Positions 57,279-64,000 of a stretch of 64,000 nucleotides of DNA are shown here, in pieces; position 1 is the stretch's first letter, and each line of letters begins with the position of its first letter. The notes beneath the pieces were generated by a model. It did no database searches, had not been told where the DNA came from, and saw only the letters and a program-made list of their open reading frames with translations. Source of the stretch: Blattabacterium cuenoti (lineage in GTDB: Bacteria > Bacteroidota > Bacteroidia > Flavobacteriales > Blattabacteriaceae); assembly GCF_014251795.1 (NCBI RefSeq), contig NZ_CP059201.1:124001-188000 (forward strand). Direction: 5' to 3'. The position numbers were made by a program, and so were the translations under genes.

Positions 57279-58269
57279 GGGTTTTATCATAATTAGGAAT
57301 AATATTTAAGAAATATTCTATAGCTTCAGATAAACTTTTTTCTAATATTCCTCCTGCTGCATTTTTATGTCCTCCTCCTCTAAAATGCTTTCTTGCAAAC
57401 ATATTTACATCAAAATCTCCTTTAGAACGAAAGGAGATTTTGATGGGATATTTTTCTTTTTCTTCAAAAAAGAAAACTGAAAAAATAATATTTTTAATAC
57501 CTAATCCATAGGTAATGATTCCCTCTGTATCTCCTTGTTTATATGAATTTTTTTTCATATCTGAAGCTTTTATACTTGTATAAGCTGTTCGGTATTTTTG
57601 AATGACTTTTAATTTTTTTAAAGCTTTAGATAAAAGTTTTAATCTATTTTCATTATATTTTTCTTGTAGATGATCATAAATGTAATCTATATCAATTCCT
57701 TTTTCTATTAATTTTCCGGCAATAAAATGAGTTTCTGAAGTAACAGAAGGAAAACGAAAAAAACCTGTATCAGTCATTAATCCTACATACAAACACGTTG
57801 CTATTTTTTTATCGATTTTATCTAAATTATTCATATCAGATATGAATCGAAAAACTAAAATACTGGTAGCTGCTGCTGTAGGGTCTGAAAACATAAAATC
57901 AAAAAAAAATGGAAAAGGATGATGATCAATTAGTATTTTTTTTGCTTTTGAATACAAAAAAAAATTTTTTATTTTATTGATTCTTGATAAATTATTAAAA
58001 TCTATAAGAAAAATATAATCTGATTCGATAATTTTTTGTTGCACTATAGATTGTGTGTTGTCAGAAAAAACAATAATATCCTCCGATCCAGGAAGCCATT
58101 GAAAAGATTCAGAATATTCTGTTGGAGATATTAAATCTACGTCATGTTCTAATTTTCTTAGATAAAAAAAAAGAGCAAGAGAAGATCCCAAAGCATCTCC
58201 ATCTGGATTGTTATGAATCAATAACACAATTTTTTTTTTATTTATTCCATTGATGTTAGAAAATAACAT
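57262..58269 (-). CDS. DHH/DHHA1 family phosphoesterase (NrnA-like)
   Basis: A 335-residue DHH-superfamily phosphoesterase. The motifs are 'LIHNNPDGDALGSSLAL' (motif I), 'LIDFNNL' (motif II), 'LIDHHPFP' (motif III) and 'MTDTGFFRF' (motif IV). The C-terminal DHHA1 domain has 'SFRSKGDFDVN' and 'FRGGGHKNAAGG'. NrnA-type enzymes degrade short oligoribonucleotides and pAp; that role is inferred. The 'SFRSKGDF' segment is encoded inside a perfect 16-bp inverted repeat (57408-57445). It is followed by the CCA-adding enzyme in the upstream direction, 3 bp away. Confidence 0.9.
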   Translation of the reverse strand: MLFSNINGINKKKIVLLIHNNPDGDALGSSLALFFYLRKLEHDVDLISPTEYSESFQWLPGSEDIIVFSDNTQSIVQQKIIESDYIFLIDFNNLSRINKIKNFFLYSKAKKILIDHHPFPFFFDFMFSDPTAAATSILVFRFISDMNNLDKIDKKIATCLYVGLMTDTGFFRFPSVTSETHFIAGKLIEKGIDIDYIYDHLQEKYNENRLKLLSKALKKLKVIQKYRTAYTSIKASDMKKNSYKQGDTEGIITYGLGIKNIIFSVFFFEEKEKYPIKISFRSKGDFDVNMFARKHFRGGGHKNAAGGILEKSLSEAIEYFLNIIPNYDKTLMFSI

Positions 58270-58272
58270 ATA

Positions 58273-59691
58273 TTATTTTTTTTTCAATCCCAATTCTTCT
58301 CCTTTCTTTAACATAAGAAAATAAGCAGAGTGGAAATCATTAGATATTTTCCCTTCCAAAATAGAATCCTTAACAAAATCTTTTATAATTCCTATTTTTT
58401 TACATGGATTAATATGAAATGTATTCATAATATCATTTCCTGATATAGGTGATTTCCAGTTTTGAATTCTATCTCTTTCTTCCAATTTTCTAATTCTTTC
58501 CATAAGAAGATAAATATTTTTTTTATATTTATTTTTTTTTTCAATATTATTAGTAGTAATATCAGCAATACATAATTTCATTAAATCTTCTAAATCGTCT
58601 CCTATATCGAATAATAATCTACGTATAGCAGAATCTTTAGTGTGATTTCCTATTAATGTGATAGGTCTATAACTATGTTGAATAATCTTTTTAACATATC
58701 TCATATAAGAACCTTTAGGCAGTTTTAAACGTTGAAATATATTTGGAATCATATTAGATCCTACCAATTCATGAGCATGAAAAGACCATCCTATTTTCGG
58801 TAAAAATTTCTTTGTATGAGTCTTTCCTATATCATGAAGTAATGCAACCCATCTTAACCAAAGAGAATTATTTTTTTCTTTACTAATATTATCTACTACT
58901 TGTAAAGTATGATAAAAATTATCTTTATGTTTATATCCATTTTTTTCCTTTATTCCTTTTAATAAAACTAACTCTGGCAATATGATTGATAATAATCCAG
59001 ATTTATATAATAAAAATAATCCTAAAGAAGGTTTTTCAGATAAAAGAATTTTATTAAATTCATCTATAATTCTTTCTGAAGAAACAATATTTATTCTGTT
59101 TTTATTTTTTTTAATTGATTGAAATGAATATTTTTCAATCACAAATTTTAGTTGAGTAGCAAATCGAATTGCTCGCATCATTCGTAATGGATCGTCAGAA
59201 TAAGTAATGTTTGCATCTAATGGAGTTCTTAATATTTTTTGTTTCAAATCTAATAATCCTCCAAATGGATCTATTAATTCCCCATAATTATTACGATTTA
59301 AACTAATAGCTAGAGCATTGATTGTAAAATCCCTTCTATTTTGATCATCTTTCAATGATCCAAATTCTATAATAGGTTTTCTACTATAAAAATGATAGGA
59401 TTCTTTTCTTGATCCCACAAATTCGATTTTTTGATTCTCATATTCCAACATTGCTGTACCAAAACGTTTAAATATCCTGATTTTAGGATCAGGAGTTATG
59501 TATTTAGAAACTTCTTTAGCCAACCTAATTCCTTCTCCTATCGTTAAAATATCTAAATCTTTAAATTTTATTTTTCCTAATAAATAATCTCTAACATAAC
59601 CTCCTATAACATAACTATCTTGTTTGATTTTTTGAGCAGAAATACTTACAATATGAAATATTTTTCTATGAATAGCAGATGATAAATTCAT
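58273..59691 (-). CDS. cca: CCA tRNA nucleotidyltransferase
   Basis: It adds or repairs the 3' CCA end of tRNAs. The 472-residue class II nucleotidyltransferase has 'YVIGGYVRDYLLGK', the metal-binding 'DLDIL', 'RRDFTINALAISL' and 'RMMRAIRFATQL', then a C-terminal HD domain with 'ALLHDIGKT'. The size fits the HD-containing Bacteroidetes form. None of the three tRNA genes in this window encodes CCA, so this enzyme is expected to be essential here. tsaC lies 6 bp upstream. Confidence 0.94.
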   Translation of the reverse strand: MNLSSAIHRKIFHIVSISAQKIKQDSYVIGGYVRDYLLGKIKFKDLDILTIGEGIRLAKEVSKYITPDPKIRIFKRFGTAMLEYENQKIEFVGSRKESYHFYSRKPIIEFGSLKDDQNRRDFTINALAISLNRNNYGELIDPFGGLLDLKQKILRTPLDANITYSDDPLRMMRAIRFATQLKFVIEKYSFQSIKKNKNRINIVSSERIIDEFNKILLSEKPSLGLFLLYKSGLLSIILPELVLLKGIKEKNGYKHKDNFYHTLQVVDNISKEKNNSLWLRWVALLHDIGKTHTKKFLPKIGWSFHAHELVGSNMIPNIFQRLKLPKGSYMRYVKKIIQHSYRPITLIGNHTKDSAIRRLLFDIGDDLEDLMKLCIADITTNNIEKKNKYKKNIYLLMERIRKLEERDRIQNWKSPISGNDIMNTFHINPCKKIGIIKDFVKDSILEGKISNDFHSAYFLMLKKGEELGLKKK

Positions 59692-59697
59692 ATCAAT

Positions 59698-60279
59698 TTA
59701 CATACGTAATATTTTGATATTATGATCGGAAACAACTTTTATAATAGAAGAACCACTATAGATCGCTTTTTCTTCTCTACGAAAATTTACAACATAATCT
59801 GTTTTTCTTATAATATAAGGATGAATTTCTGAAAAAGATTTAGGAGTCATAAATCCTGAAAAATTAGCCGAAGTAGAAATTATGGGTTTATCTAAATTAC
59901 GTATTAAAAAAATACAAAATGGATCATATGTTAAACGAACAGCTAAAGTATTATCTTTTCTAATAAAATTAGATTTTATTTTTTTAATGTTATCATATAC
60001 TATAGTAATCGGCTTCTCTTGTTTAACTAAATTATCTAAAATTATCGTTTGAGTAAAAAAAGATATTTTTCCTACTAATTGACATAAACGATCCATACTT
60101 TCCACCAAAAGAATCATAGATTTAAAAATATTTCTATTTTTAATTTTACATATTTTTTTTATAGCTTGCATATTAAATGCATCACATCCTAATCCCCATA
60201 CAGTATCTGTAGGATATAACAAAATTTTCCCCTTTTTTAATATATCTACACTTTTTTTGATTTCGATCTGAAAAGACAT
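59698..60279 (-). CDS. tsaC: L-threonylcarbamoyladenylate synthase
   Basis: It makes threonylcarbamoyl-AMP, the precursor of the t6A37 tRNA modification. The 193-residue Sua5/YrdC-domain protein has 'ILLYPTDTVWGLGCDAFN', 'ICKIKNRNIFKSMILLV' and 'DKPIISTSANFSG'. It is the short single-domain form. It begins 1 bp after dapD ends, so the genes dapD-tsaC-cca-DHH may be one transcript. Confidence 0.94.
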   Translation of the reverse strand: MSFQIEIKKSVDILKKGKILLYPTDTVWGLGCDAFNMQAIKKICKIKNRNIFKSMILLVESMDRLCQLVGKISFFTQTIILDNLVKQEKPITIVYDNIKKIKSNFIRKDNTLAVRLTYDPFCIFLIRNLDKPIISTSANFSGFMTPKSFSEIHPYIIRKTDYVVNFRREEKAIYSGSSIIKVVSDHNIKILRM

Positions 60280-61098
60280 TTAACTTGCTAAGTTATGGGT
60301 TCTCAATGCATCATTTAATGATGTTTTTTTATCTGTACTCTCTTTTCTTTTTCCTATAATCATAGCACATGGAACATGATATGTTCCTGAAGGATATTTT
60401 TTTGGATAAGATCCAGGTATGACTACAGAATATTCAGGAATTACCCCCTTCATTTCAATAGGTTCTTTATTCGTAACATCAAAAATTTTAATAGAGGCAG
60501 TTAAAACAACATTAGCTCCTAAAACAGCTCCTTCTTTTATTAAAATTCCTTCCACTAAAATACATCTAGATCCAATAAAAACATCATTTTCAATAATAAC
60601 TGGATTCCCTTGTAAAGGTTCTAATACTCCTCCTATTCCTACACCCCCACTAACATGTACACCACTTCCAACTTGAGCACAACTTCCTACTGTAGACCAT
60701 GTATCTATCATGGTATTTTCCCCTATATATGCTCCTATATTAACGTAAGAAGGCATAAGAATAACTCCAGGGGATATATACGAACCATAACGTGCAATCG
60801 CATGAGGGACGACACGAACTTTTTTTTCTTTAAATTTATTTTTTATAGGAATTTTATCATAGAATTCTAATGGACCTAATTCGATTCTATTCATTTTTTG
60901 AATAGAAAAATACATAATAATAGCTTTTTTTACCCATTCATTAACTATCCATTTTCCGTTTAAATAATTTGAAACTCTCAATGCCCCCGTTTCTAAATGA
61001 TCAATAACTTGAATAACTATATTTTTGATATTTGAATCAGTCATCCATGCATTTTTGTTTTCCCAAATTTTATCGATTTCTAATTTTAGTTTATTCAC
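60280..61098 (-). CDS. dapD: Tetrahydrodipicolinate N-succinyltransferase
   Basis: It succinylates tetrahydrodipicolinate in the lysine/meso-DAP pathway. A left-handed beta-helix of hexapeptide repeats (about 110-225) with 'GAYIGENTMIDTWSTVGSCAQVG' and 'GGVGIGGVLEPLQGNPV' is typical. I place the start at GTG 61098, giving 272 residues (E. coli 274). The frame is open back to a TTG at 61152, but that extension is hydrophobic, has no family counterpart, and overlaps a good promoter match whose -33 box is that same TTG. Confidence 0.94.
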   Translation of the reverse strand: MNKLKLEIDKIWENKNAWMTDSNIKNIVIQVIDHLETGALRVSNYLNGKWIVNEWVKKAIIMYFSIQKMNRIELGPLEFYDKIPIKNKFKEKKVRVVPHAIARYGSYISPGVILMPSYVNIGAYIGENTMIDTWSTVGSCAQVGSGVHVSGGVGIGGVLEPLQGNPVIIENDVFIGSRCILVEGILIKEGAVLGANVVLTASIKIFDVTNKEPIEMKGVIPEYSVVIPGSYPKKYPSGTYHVPCAMIIGKRKESTDKKTSLNDALRTHNLAS

Positions 61099-61121
61099 TT
61101 TTAATTCAATAATTAATACAA

Positions 61122-61152
61122 CAAAAGTAGCAAAAATAAAATAAGATAACAA
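61122..61152 (-). promoter_or_regulatory. Candidate dapD promoter (Bacteroidetes type)
   Basis: On the minus strand a TTG (61152-61150) is followed after 20 bp by TACTTTTG (61129-61122). This fits the Bacteroidetes consensus of a -33 TTTG/TTG and a -7 TAnnTTTG box with about 19-21 bp between. A second -7-like TATTTTTG sits at 61138-61131. Transcription would start about 61115, roughly 17 bp before the GTG start of dapD. Confidence 0.55.
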
Positions 61153-61172
61153 GTATTATATATATTTGAATA

Positions 61173-61597
61173 ATGGCAAAAATACTAGGAATAGATTATG
61201 GAAAAAAAATTACTGGATTGTCTATAACAGACGAAAAAAAAATATTTGCATTTGGATTAAATGCTATTCCTACTAAAAATTTAATGAATTTTTTAGAATC
61301 TTTTTTAAGAGATGAAAAAATCGAAAAAATTGTTGTTGGATTACCAAAAAAACTGAATAATAAAAAAGAAATTTTAATAGAAAAAGATATTCAAAAATTT
61401 ATAAATCAATTTCACATCAAATATCCTAAAATTGTTATAGAGAGATTAGATGAACGTTTTACATCTAAAATGGCTTTTTATACCATGATCAGATTAGGGT
61501 TAAAAAAAAAAAAAGAAGAAAAAAAGTAATTTTAAATCAAATTAGTGCTACTATAATTTTACAATCTTATCTTACAAAAAAAGAAAAAAAAAATTAA
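61173..61597 (+). pseudogene. ruvX: RuvX/YqgF pre-16S rRNA nuclease, frame disrupted in a poly-A tract
   Basis: An RNase H-fold nuclease family involved in 16S rRNA 5'-end maturation. The frame from ATG 61173 has 'ILGIDYGKKITGLSI' (first catalytic Asp), 'VVGLPKKLN' and 'ERLDERFTSKMA', then ends at TAA 61527-61529 after 118 residues with a Lys/Glu tail. The final conserved segment is in another frame: 'VILNQISATIILQSYL' to TAA at 61595-61597. One extra A in the A13 tract (61502-61514) would join them as 'LKKKKRRKKVILNQISATIILQ', the normal family C terminus. The last catalytic Asp position is read as 'NQISAT' here. Slippage rescue, decay or a sequencing error are all possible. Confidence 0.85.
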
Positions 61598-61613
61598 TTG
61601 CAAATCAAATCAT

Positions 61614-62147
61614 ATGATATTACCTATAATTCTTTATGGAAATCCGATTTTAAGAAAAAAATGTTTGGATATAGATTTTTCTTCCTATCAAAGAAGAGAA
61701 AAAATCAATAAATTGATTCAAGATATGTTTGAAACTATACATAAAGTAAAAGGTATAGGATTAGCCGCACCACAAATTGGAAAAAATATTAAACTTTTTA
61801 TAGTAGAAACTCCTTTTTTAAATGAAGAGAATATAAAAAATTATTATAAGGAAGTTTTTATTAATGCTAAAATATTAAAGATTTATGGAAAAGAATATAA
61901 GTTTAATGAAGGATGTCTTAGTATTCCTGGAATTATGGGGTGTATAAAAAGGAAATCTAATGTAATAATTGAATATTATAATAAAAATTGGAAAAAACAA
62001 AAAAAAGCTTTAAAAGGGCTATGTGCGAGAGTCATTTTACATGAATATGATCATATTGAAGGAAAACTTTTTATTGATTATTTCTCTTCTATGGAAAAAA
62101 AAATAATAGAAAAAAAATTAATAAGTTTATCAAAAAAGAATTTATAA
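61614..62147 (+). CDS. def: Peptide deformylase
   Basis: It removes the formyl group from new proteins. The 177-residue protein has all three motifs: 'GIGLAAPQIG', 'EGCLSIPG' with the metal Cys, and 'HEYDHIEG' with the two metal His. Length is normal (E. coli 169). It follows ruvX on the same strand and ends 1 bp before the converging rplT stop. The formylated initiator tRNA is encoded at 1407-1479. Confidence 0.96.
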   Translation: MILPIILYGNPILRKKCLDIDFSSYQRREKINKLIQDMFETIHKVKGIGLAAPQIGKNIKLFIVETPFLNEENIKNYYKEVFINAKILKIYGKEYKFNEGCLSIPGIMGCIKRKSNVIIEYYNKNWKKQKKALKGLCARVILHEYDHIEGKLFIDYFSSMEKKIIEKKLISLSKKNL

Positions 62148-62148
62148 T

Positions 62149-62499
62149 TTATTTTGAGTAAACATCATCTATTATTTTTTTGAAGGTGTTAGGATCATTC
62201 ATAGATATGAATGATAAAATTTTTCGATTTATTTTAATCTTTTTTTCTGATAATTTACTCATAAATTCAGAATATGATTTTCCATATTGACGGACTCCTG
62301 CATTTATACGTTGAATCCAAAGAGATCTAAAATCTCTTTTCTTTTTTTTTCTCCCTGAAAAGGCGTAAGACAAAGACTTTTCTACAGCATTTTTAGCAAC
62401 TGTATAAATTTTACTTCTGGAACCATAAAATCCTTTTGCTAATTTCAGTATTTTTTTACGTTTTCGTCTAGATGAAACGGAATTAGTAGATCTAGGCAT
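62149..62499 (-). CDS. rplT: 50S ribosomal protein L20
   Basis: A 116-residue basic ribosomal protein needed for early 50S assembly. It has the N-terminal '[29 protein letters not shown]' and the C-terminal core '[24 protein letters not shown]'. Length is the family norm (117). It overlaps rpmI by 8 bp, in the conserved order thrS-infC-rpmI-rplT. Confidence 0.96.
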   Translation of the reverse strand: MPRSTNSVSSRRKRKKILKLAKGFYGSRSKIYTVAKNAVEKSLSYAFSGRKKKKRDFRSLWIQRINAGVRQYGKSYSEFMSKLSEKKIKINRKILSFISMNDPNTFKKIIDDVYSK

Positions 62500-62686
62500 A
62501 GATTTGTTTTTTTATATTTTTTTGATCTGATTTTTTCAACAAAGTAAATACAGAAAGATTACGTTTTCTTCTTTTTGATTTTTTATTTAACAGATGATTC
62601 TTGAATGCATGTTTTCTTTTCACATATCCATTTGCTGTTATTTTAAATCTTTTTTTAGATCCTGATTTCGTTTTTAATTTAGGCAT
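62492..62686 (-). CDS. rpmI: 50S ribosomal protein L35
   Basis: A 64-residue highly basic protein with the L35 signature '[31 protein letters not shown]'. Length is the family norm (65). The stop overlaps the rplT start by 8 bp. It lies 1 bp downstream of infC in the translation operon. Confidence 0.96.
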   Translation of the reverse strand: MPKLKTKSGSKKRFKITANGYVKRKHAFKNHLLNKKSKRRKRNLSVFTLLKKSDQKNIKKQIYA

Positions 62687-62687
62687 A

Positions 62688-63263
62688 TCAAAATTTTTTT
62701 GGAGCTAATATCATATACATTCTTTTCCCTTCCATAACCGGCATTTGTTCAACTTTTCCATATTCTTCAATTTCTTCTGCAAATTTTAACAATTTTATTT
62801 TTCCTTGATCTTTATATACTATAGAACGTCCTTTAAAAAAAACAAATACTTTCACTTTATCTCCACGCATTAAAAATTTTTCAGCACTTCTAATTTTAAC
62901 TTTTCCATCATGATCTCCAATTTGTGGTCCAAATCTAATTTCTTTAGTATTTACTTTAACTTGTTTTGCTTTAAATTGCTTTTTTCTTTTTTTTTGTTCA
63001 TATAGAAATTTCTTATAATCCAATATTTTACATACTGGAGGACTTAATTTAGGATTAATTTCGACTAAATCCAATTCCCTTTTTATTGCAAATTGAAGTG
63101 CTTCTTGTATAGAATAAATCCCATTCTTTAGTAAAGAATCACCGACTAAACGAACTTTTTGTATATCAATACTTTCATTGATACGATATTCTTCTTTTTT
63201 TTGGGGTAATGGTCGGTACATTTTGTTTTTTCTATTCCCTCTTGAAAATTTCTTTTTTATAAT
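62688..63263 (-). CDS. infC: Translation initiation factor IF-3 (probable ATT start)
   Basis: IF-3 monitors start-codon choice and keeps ribosomal subunits apart. Both domains are clear: N-terminal '[17 protein letters not shown]' and C-terminal '[25 protein letters not shown]' and '[20 protein letters not shown]'. I place the start at ATT 63263 (191 aa). It gives an N terminus (ATT then [11 protein letters not shown]) like the short basic start of Flavobacteriia IF-3 and sits 7 bp after the thrS stop. The ATG at 63302 (204 aa) would overlap thrS by 32 bp; an internal ATG at 'MYRPLPQK' is a third option. AUU starts are a known autoregulatory feature of infC. Confidence 0.9.
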   Translation of the reverse strand: MIKKKFSRGNRKNKMYRPLPQKKEEYRINESIDIQKVRLVGDSLLKNGIYSIQEALQFAIKRELDLVEINPKLSPPVCKILDYKKFLYEQKKRKKQFKAKQVKVNTKEIRFGPQIGDHDGKVKIRSAEKFLMRGDKVKVFVFFKGRSIVYKDQGKIKLLKFAEEIEEYGKVEQMPVMEGKRMYMILAPKKF

Positions 63264-63270
63264 AGTAGTT

Positions 63271-64000
63271 TTAGTTTTGATTTTTGAATTTATTTGTTTC
63301 ATTTAAAATATGTTCTATCCCATCGGAAATAGAAAATATTCCCATATGTCCTAATCCATGACGTCGCAATGATATCATTTGATCTTTTTCCTCTTTTTTT
63401 CCTAAAATAATCATATAAGGAATTTTATTTTCTTCAGAATCCCTTATTTTTTTGTTAATTTTCTCATTTCTATTATCAATAAACGCACGAATATTGTAAT
63501 TCGACATTAAATTTAAAATTTTTTTTGCATAGATTATATATTTTTCACTTATAGGAAGTATGACAGCTTGATTCGGAACCAACCACAATGGAATATTTCC
63601 TTTTGTATGTTCTATCATAATAGCAATAATACGTTCTAATGAACCAAAAGGAGCTCTATGGATCATTACTGGACGACATTTTTCATTATTTTTTCCTTTA
63701 TAATATAAATCAAATCTTTCAGGTAAATTATAATCTACTTGAATTGTTCCAAGTTGCCAACTTCTACCTAAAGAATCTTTTATTAAAAAATCTAGTTTTG
63801 GTCCATAAAAAGCGGCTTCTCCATAATTAACATATGATTCGATTTTTTCTTCTTTGACTATTTGTAATATAGCCTTTTCAGCTTTTTCCCAATTTATTTC
63901 TGATCCTATATAATCACCTATTTTTTTAGGATCTCTAAGAGAGATACGAACTGTATATGTAAAAAAACTTAATGAACGAAAAACATAAAAAATTAAATTA
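63271..64000 (-). CDS. thrS: Threonyl-tRNA synthetase, C-terminal part (runs off the window)
   Basis: It charges tRNA-Thr. The frame is open to the right edge of the window, so about 243 C-terminal residues are visible. They include the class II catalytic core 'AAFYGPKLDFLIKDSLGRSWQLGTIQVDYNLPERF', motif 3 'RPVMIHRAPFGSLERIIAIMIEH' and the anticodon-binding domain from 'LPLWLVPNQAVILPIS'-like 'IPLWLVPNQAVILPIS'. The N-terminal TGS and editing domains lie outside. It heads the thrS-infC-rpmI-rplT cluster. Confidence 0.95.
   Translation of the reverse strand, partial: NLIFYVFRSLSFFTYTVRISLRDPKKIGDYIGSEINWEKAEKAILQIVKEEKIESYVNYGEAAFYGPKLDFLIKDSLGRSWQLGTIQVDYNLPERFDLYYKGKNNEKCRPVMIHRAPFGSLERIIAIMIEHTKGNIPLWLVPNQAVILPISEKYIIYAKKILNLMSNYNIRAFIDNRNEKINKKIRDSEENKIPYMIILGKKEEKDQMISLRRHGLGHMGIFSISDGIEHILNETNKFKNQN

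Noticed and set aside
60419..60870. Plus-strand open frames opposite dapD
   Set aside because: They are antisense shadows of the beta-helix repeat coding region and resemble no known protein.
61161..61168. TATATTTG, a -7 box match just before ruvX
   Set aside because: It ends 4 bp before the ATG, so the transcript would start inside the gene; probably chance in AT-rich DNA.

Overview
The window looks like a stretch of the reduced chromosome of a Bacteroidetes insect endosymbiont, most likely Blattabacterium, the cockroach fat-body symbiont. The evidence is very low GC content, poly-A/poly-T runs everywhere, and near-complete gene packing. The proteins are Flavobacteriia-like: a Rho with a long N-terminal insert, a DUF4293 protein beside rho, a cysteine-free AccD and Bacteroidetes-type ProS. 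A urease with fused gamma/beta subunits sits beside amino-acid and nucleotide biosynthesis genes. There are no transposases, prophage genes, CRISPR arrays or rRNAs. Genus assignment is by recognition, not by a database search.

Layout. 1-1.5 kb: 3' end of RNase P RNA, tRNA-Ser(GGA), rmuC, initiator tRNA. 1.5-6.7 kb: rho, a DUF4293 protein, prfA, accC-accB-rpmF. 6.8-15.5 kb: proS, pyrD (class 1A-like), a fused pyrE-pyrF, marC, a frame-disrupted rnpA, fbp, plsC, rnhA, a SpoU methyltransferase, dCMP deaminase, tRNA-Leu(CAA). 15.5-22.8 kb: ureC and ureAB face thrA-thrB-thrC across the longest intergenic gap (231 bp). 22.8-34 kb: thyA, prs-rplY-tadA, a DedA protein, aroB, gyrA, a C-terminal processing protease, surE, ruvB. 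34.1-49.3 kb: a same-strand purine block purA-purB-purL-purE-purC-purF-purM-purN-purH-purD-guaA. 49.3-54.8 kb: accD, fbaA, a RecB/AddA-type helicase lacking its usual C-terminal nuclease, lipA. 54.8-61.1 kb: a NIF3-like protein, a coiled-coil protein, a thioredoxin-fold protein, a DHH phosphoesterase, CCA-adding enzyme, tsaC, dapD. 61.2-64 kb: a frame-disrupted ruvX, def, and the translation cluster rplT-rpmI-infC-thrS (thrS runs off the right edge).

Together the genes show a symbiont that keeps nitrogen recycling (urease), essential amino-acid synthesis (threonine, parts of the lysine and aromatic pathways), nearly all of de novo purine synthesis, the last pyrimidine steps and fatty-acid initiation, with minimal regulation. 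None of the three tRNA genes encodes its CCA end, which fits the CCA-adding enzyme in the same window.

I found no obviously new multi-gene system. The most notable results are two conserved genes, rnpA and ruvX, each interrupted by a one-base frameshift inside a long poly-A tract and otherwise intact on both sides. Others are the eukaryote-like order of the UMP synthase fusion next to a class 1A-like dihydroorotate dehydrogenase, a probable AUU start for infC, the helicase without a nuclease, and long perfect hairpins inside two coding sequences.
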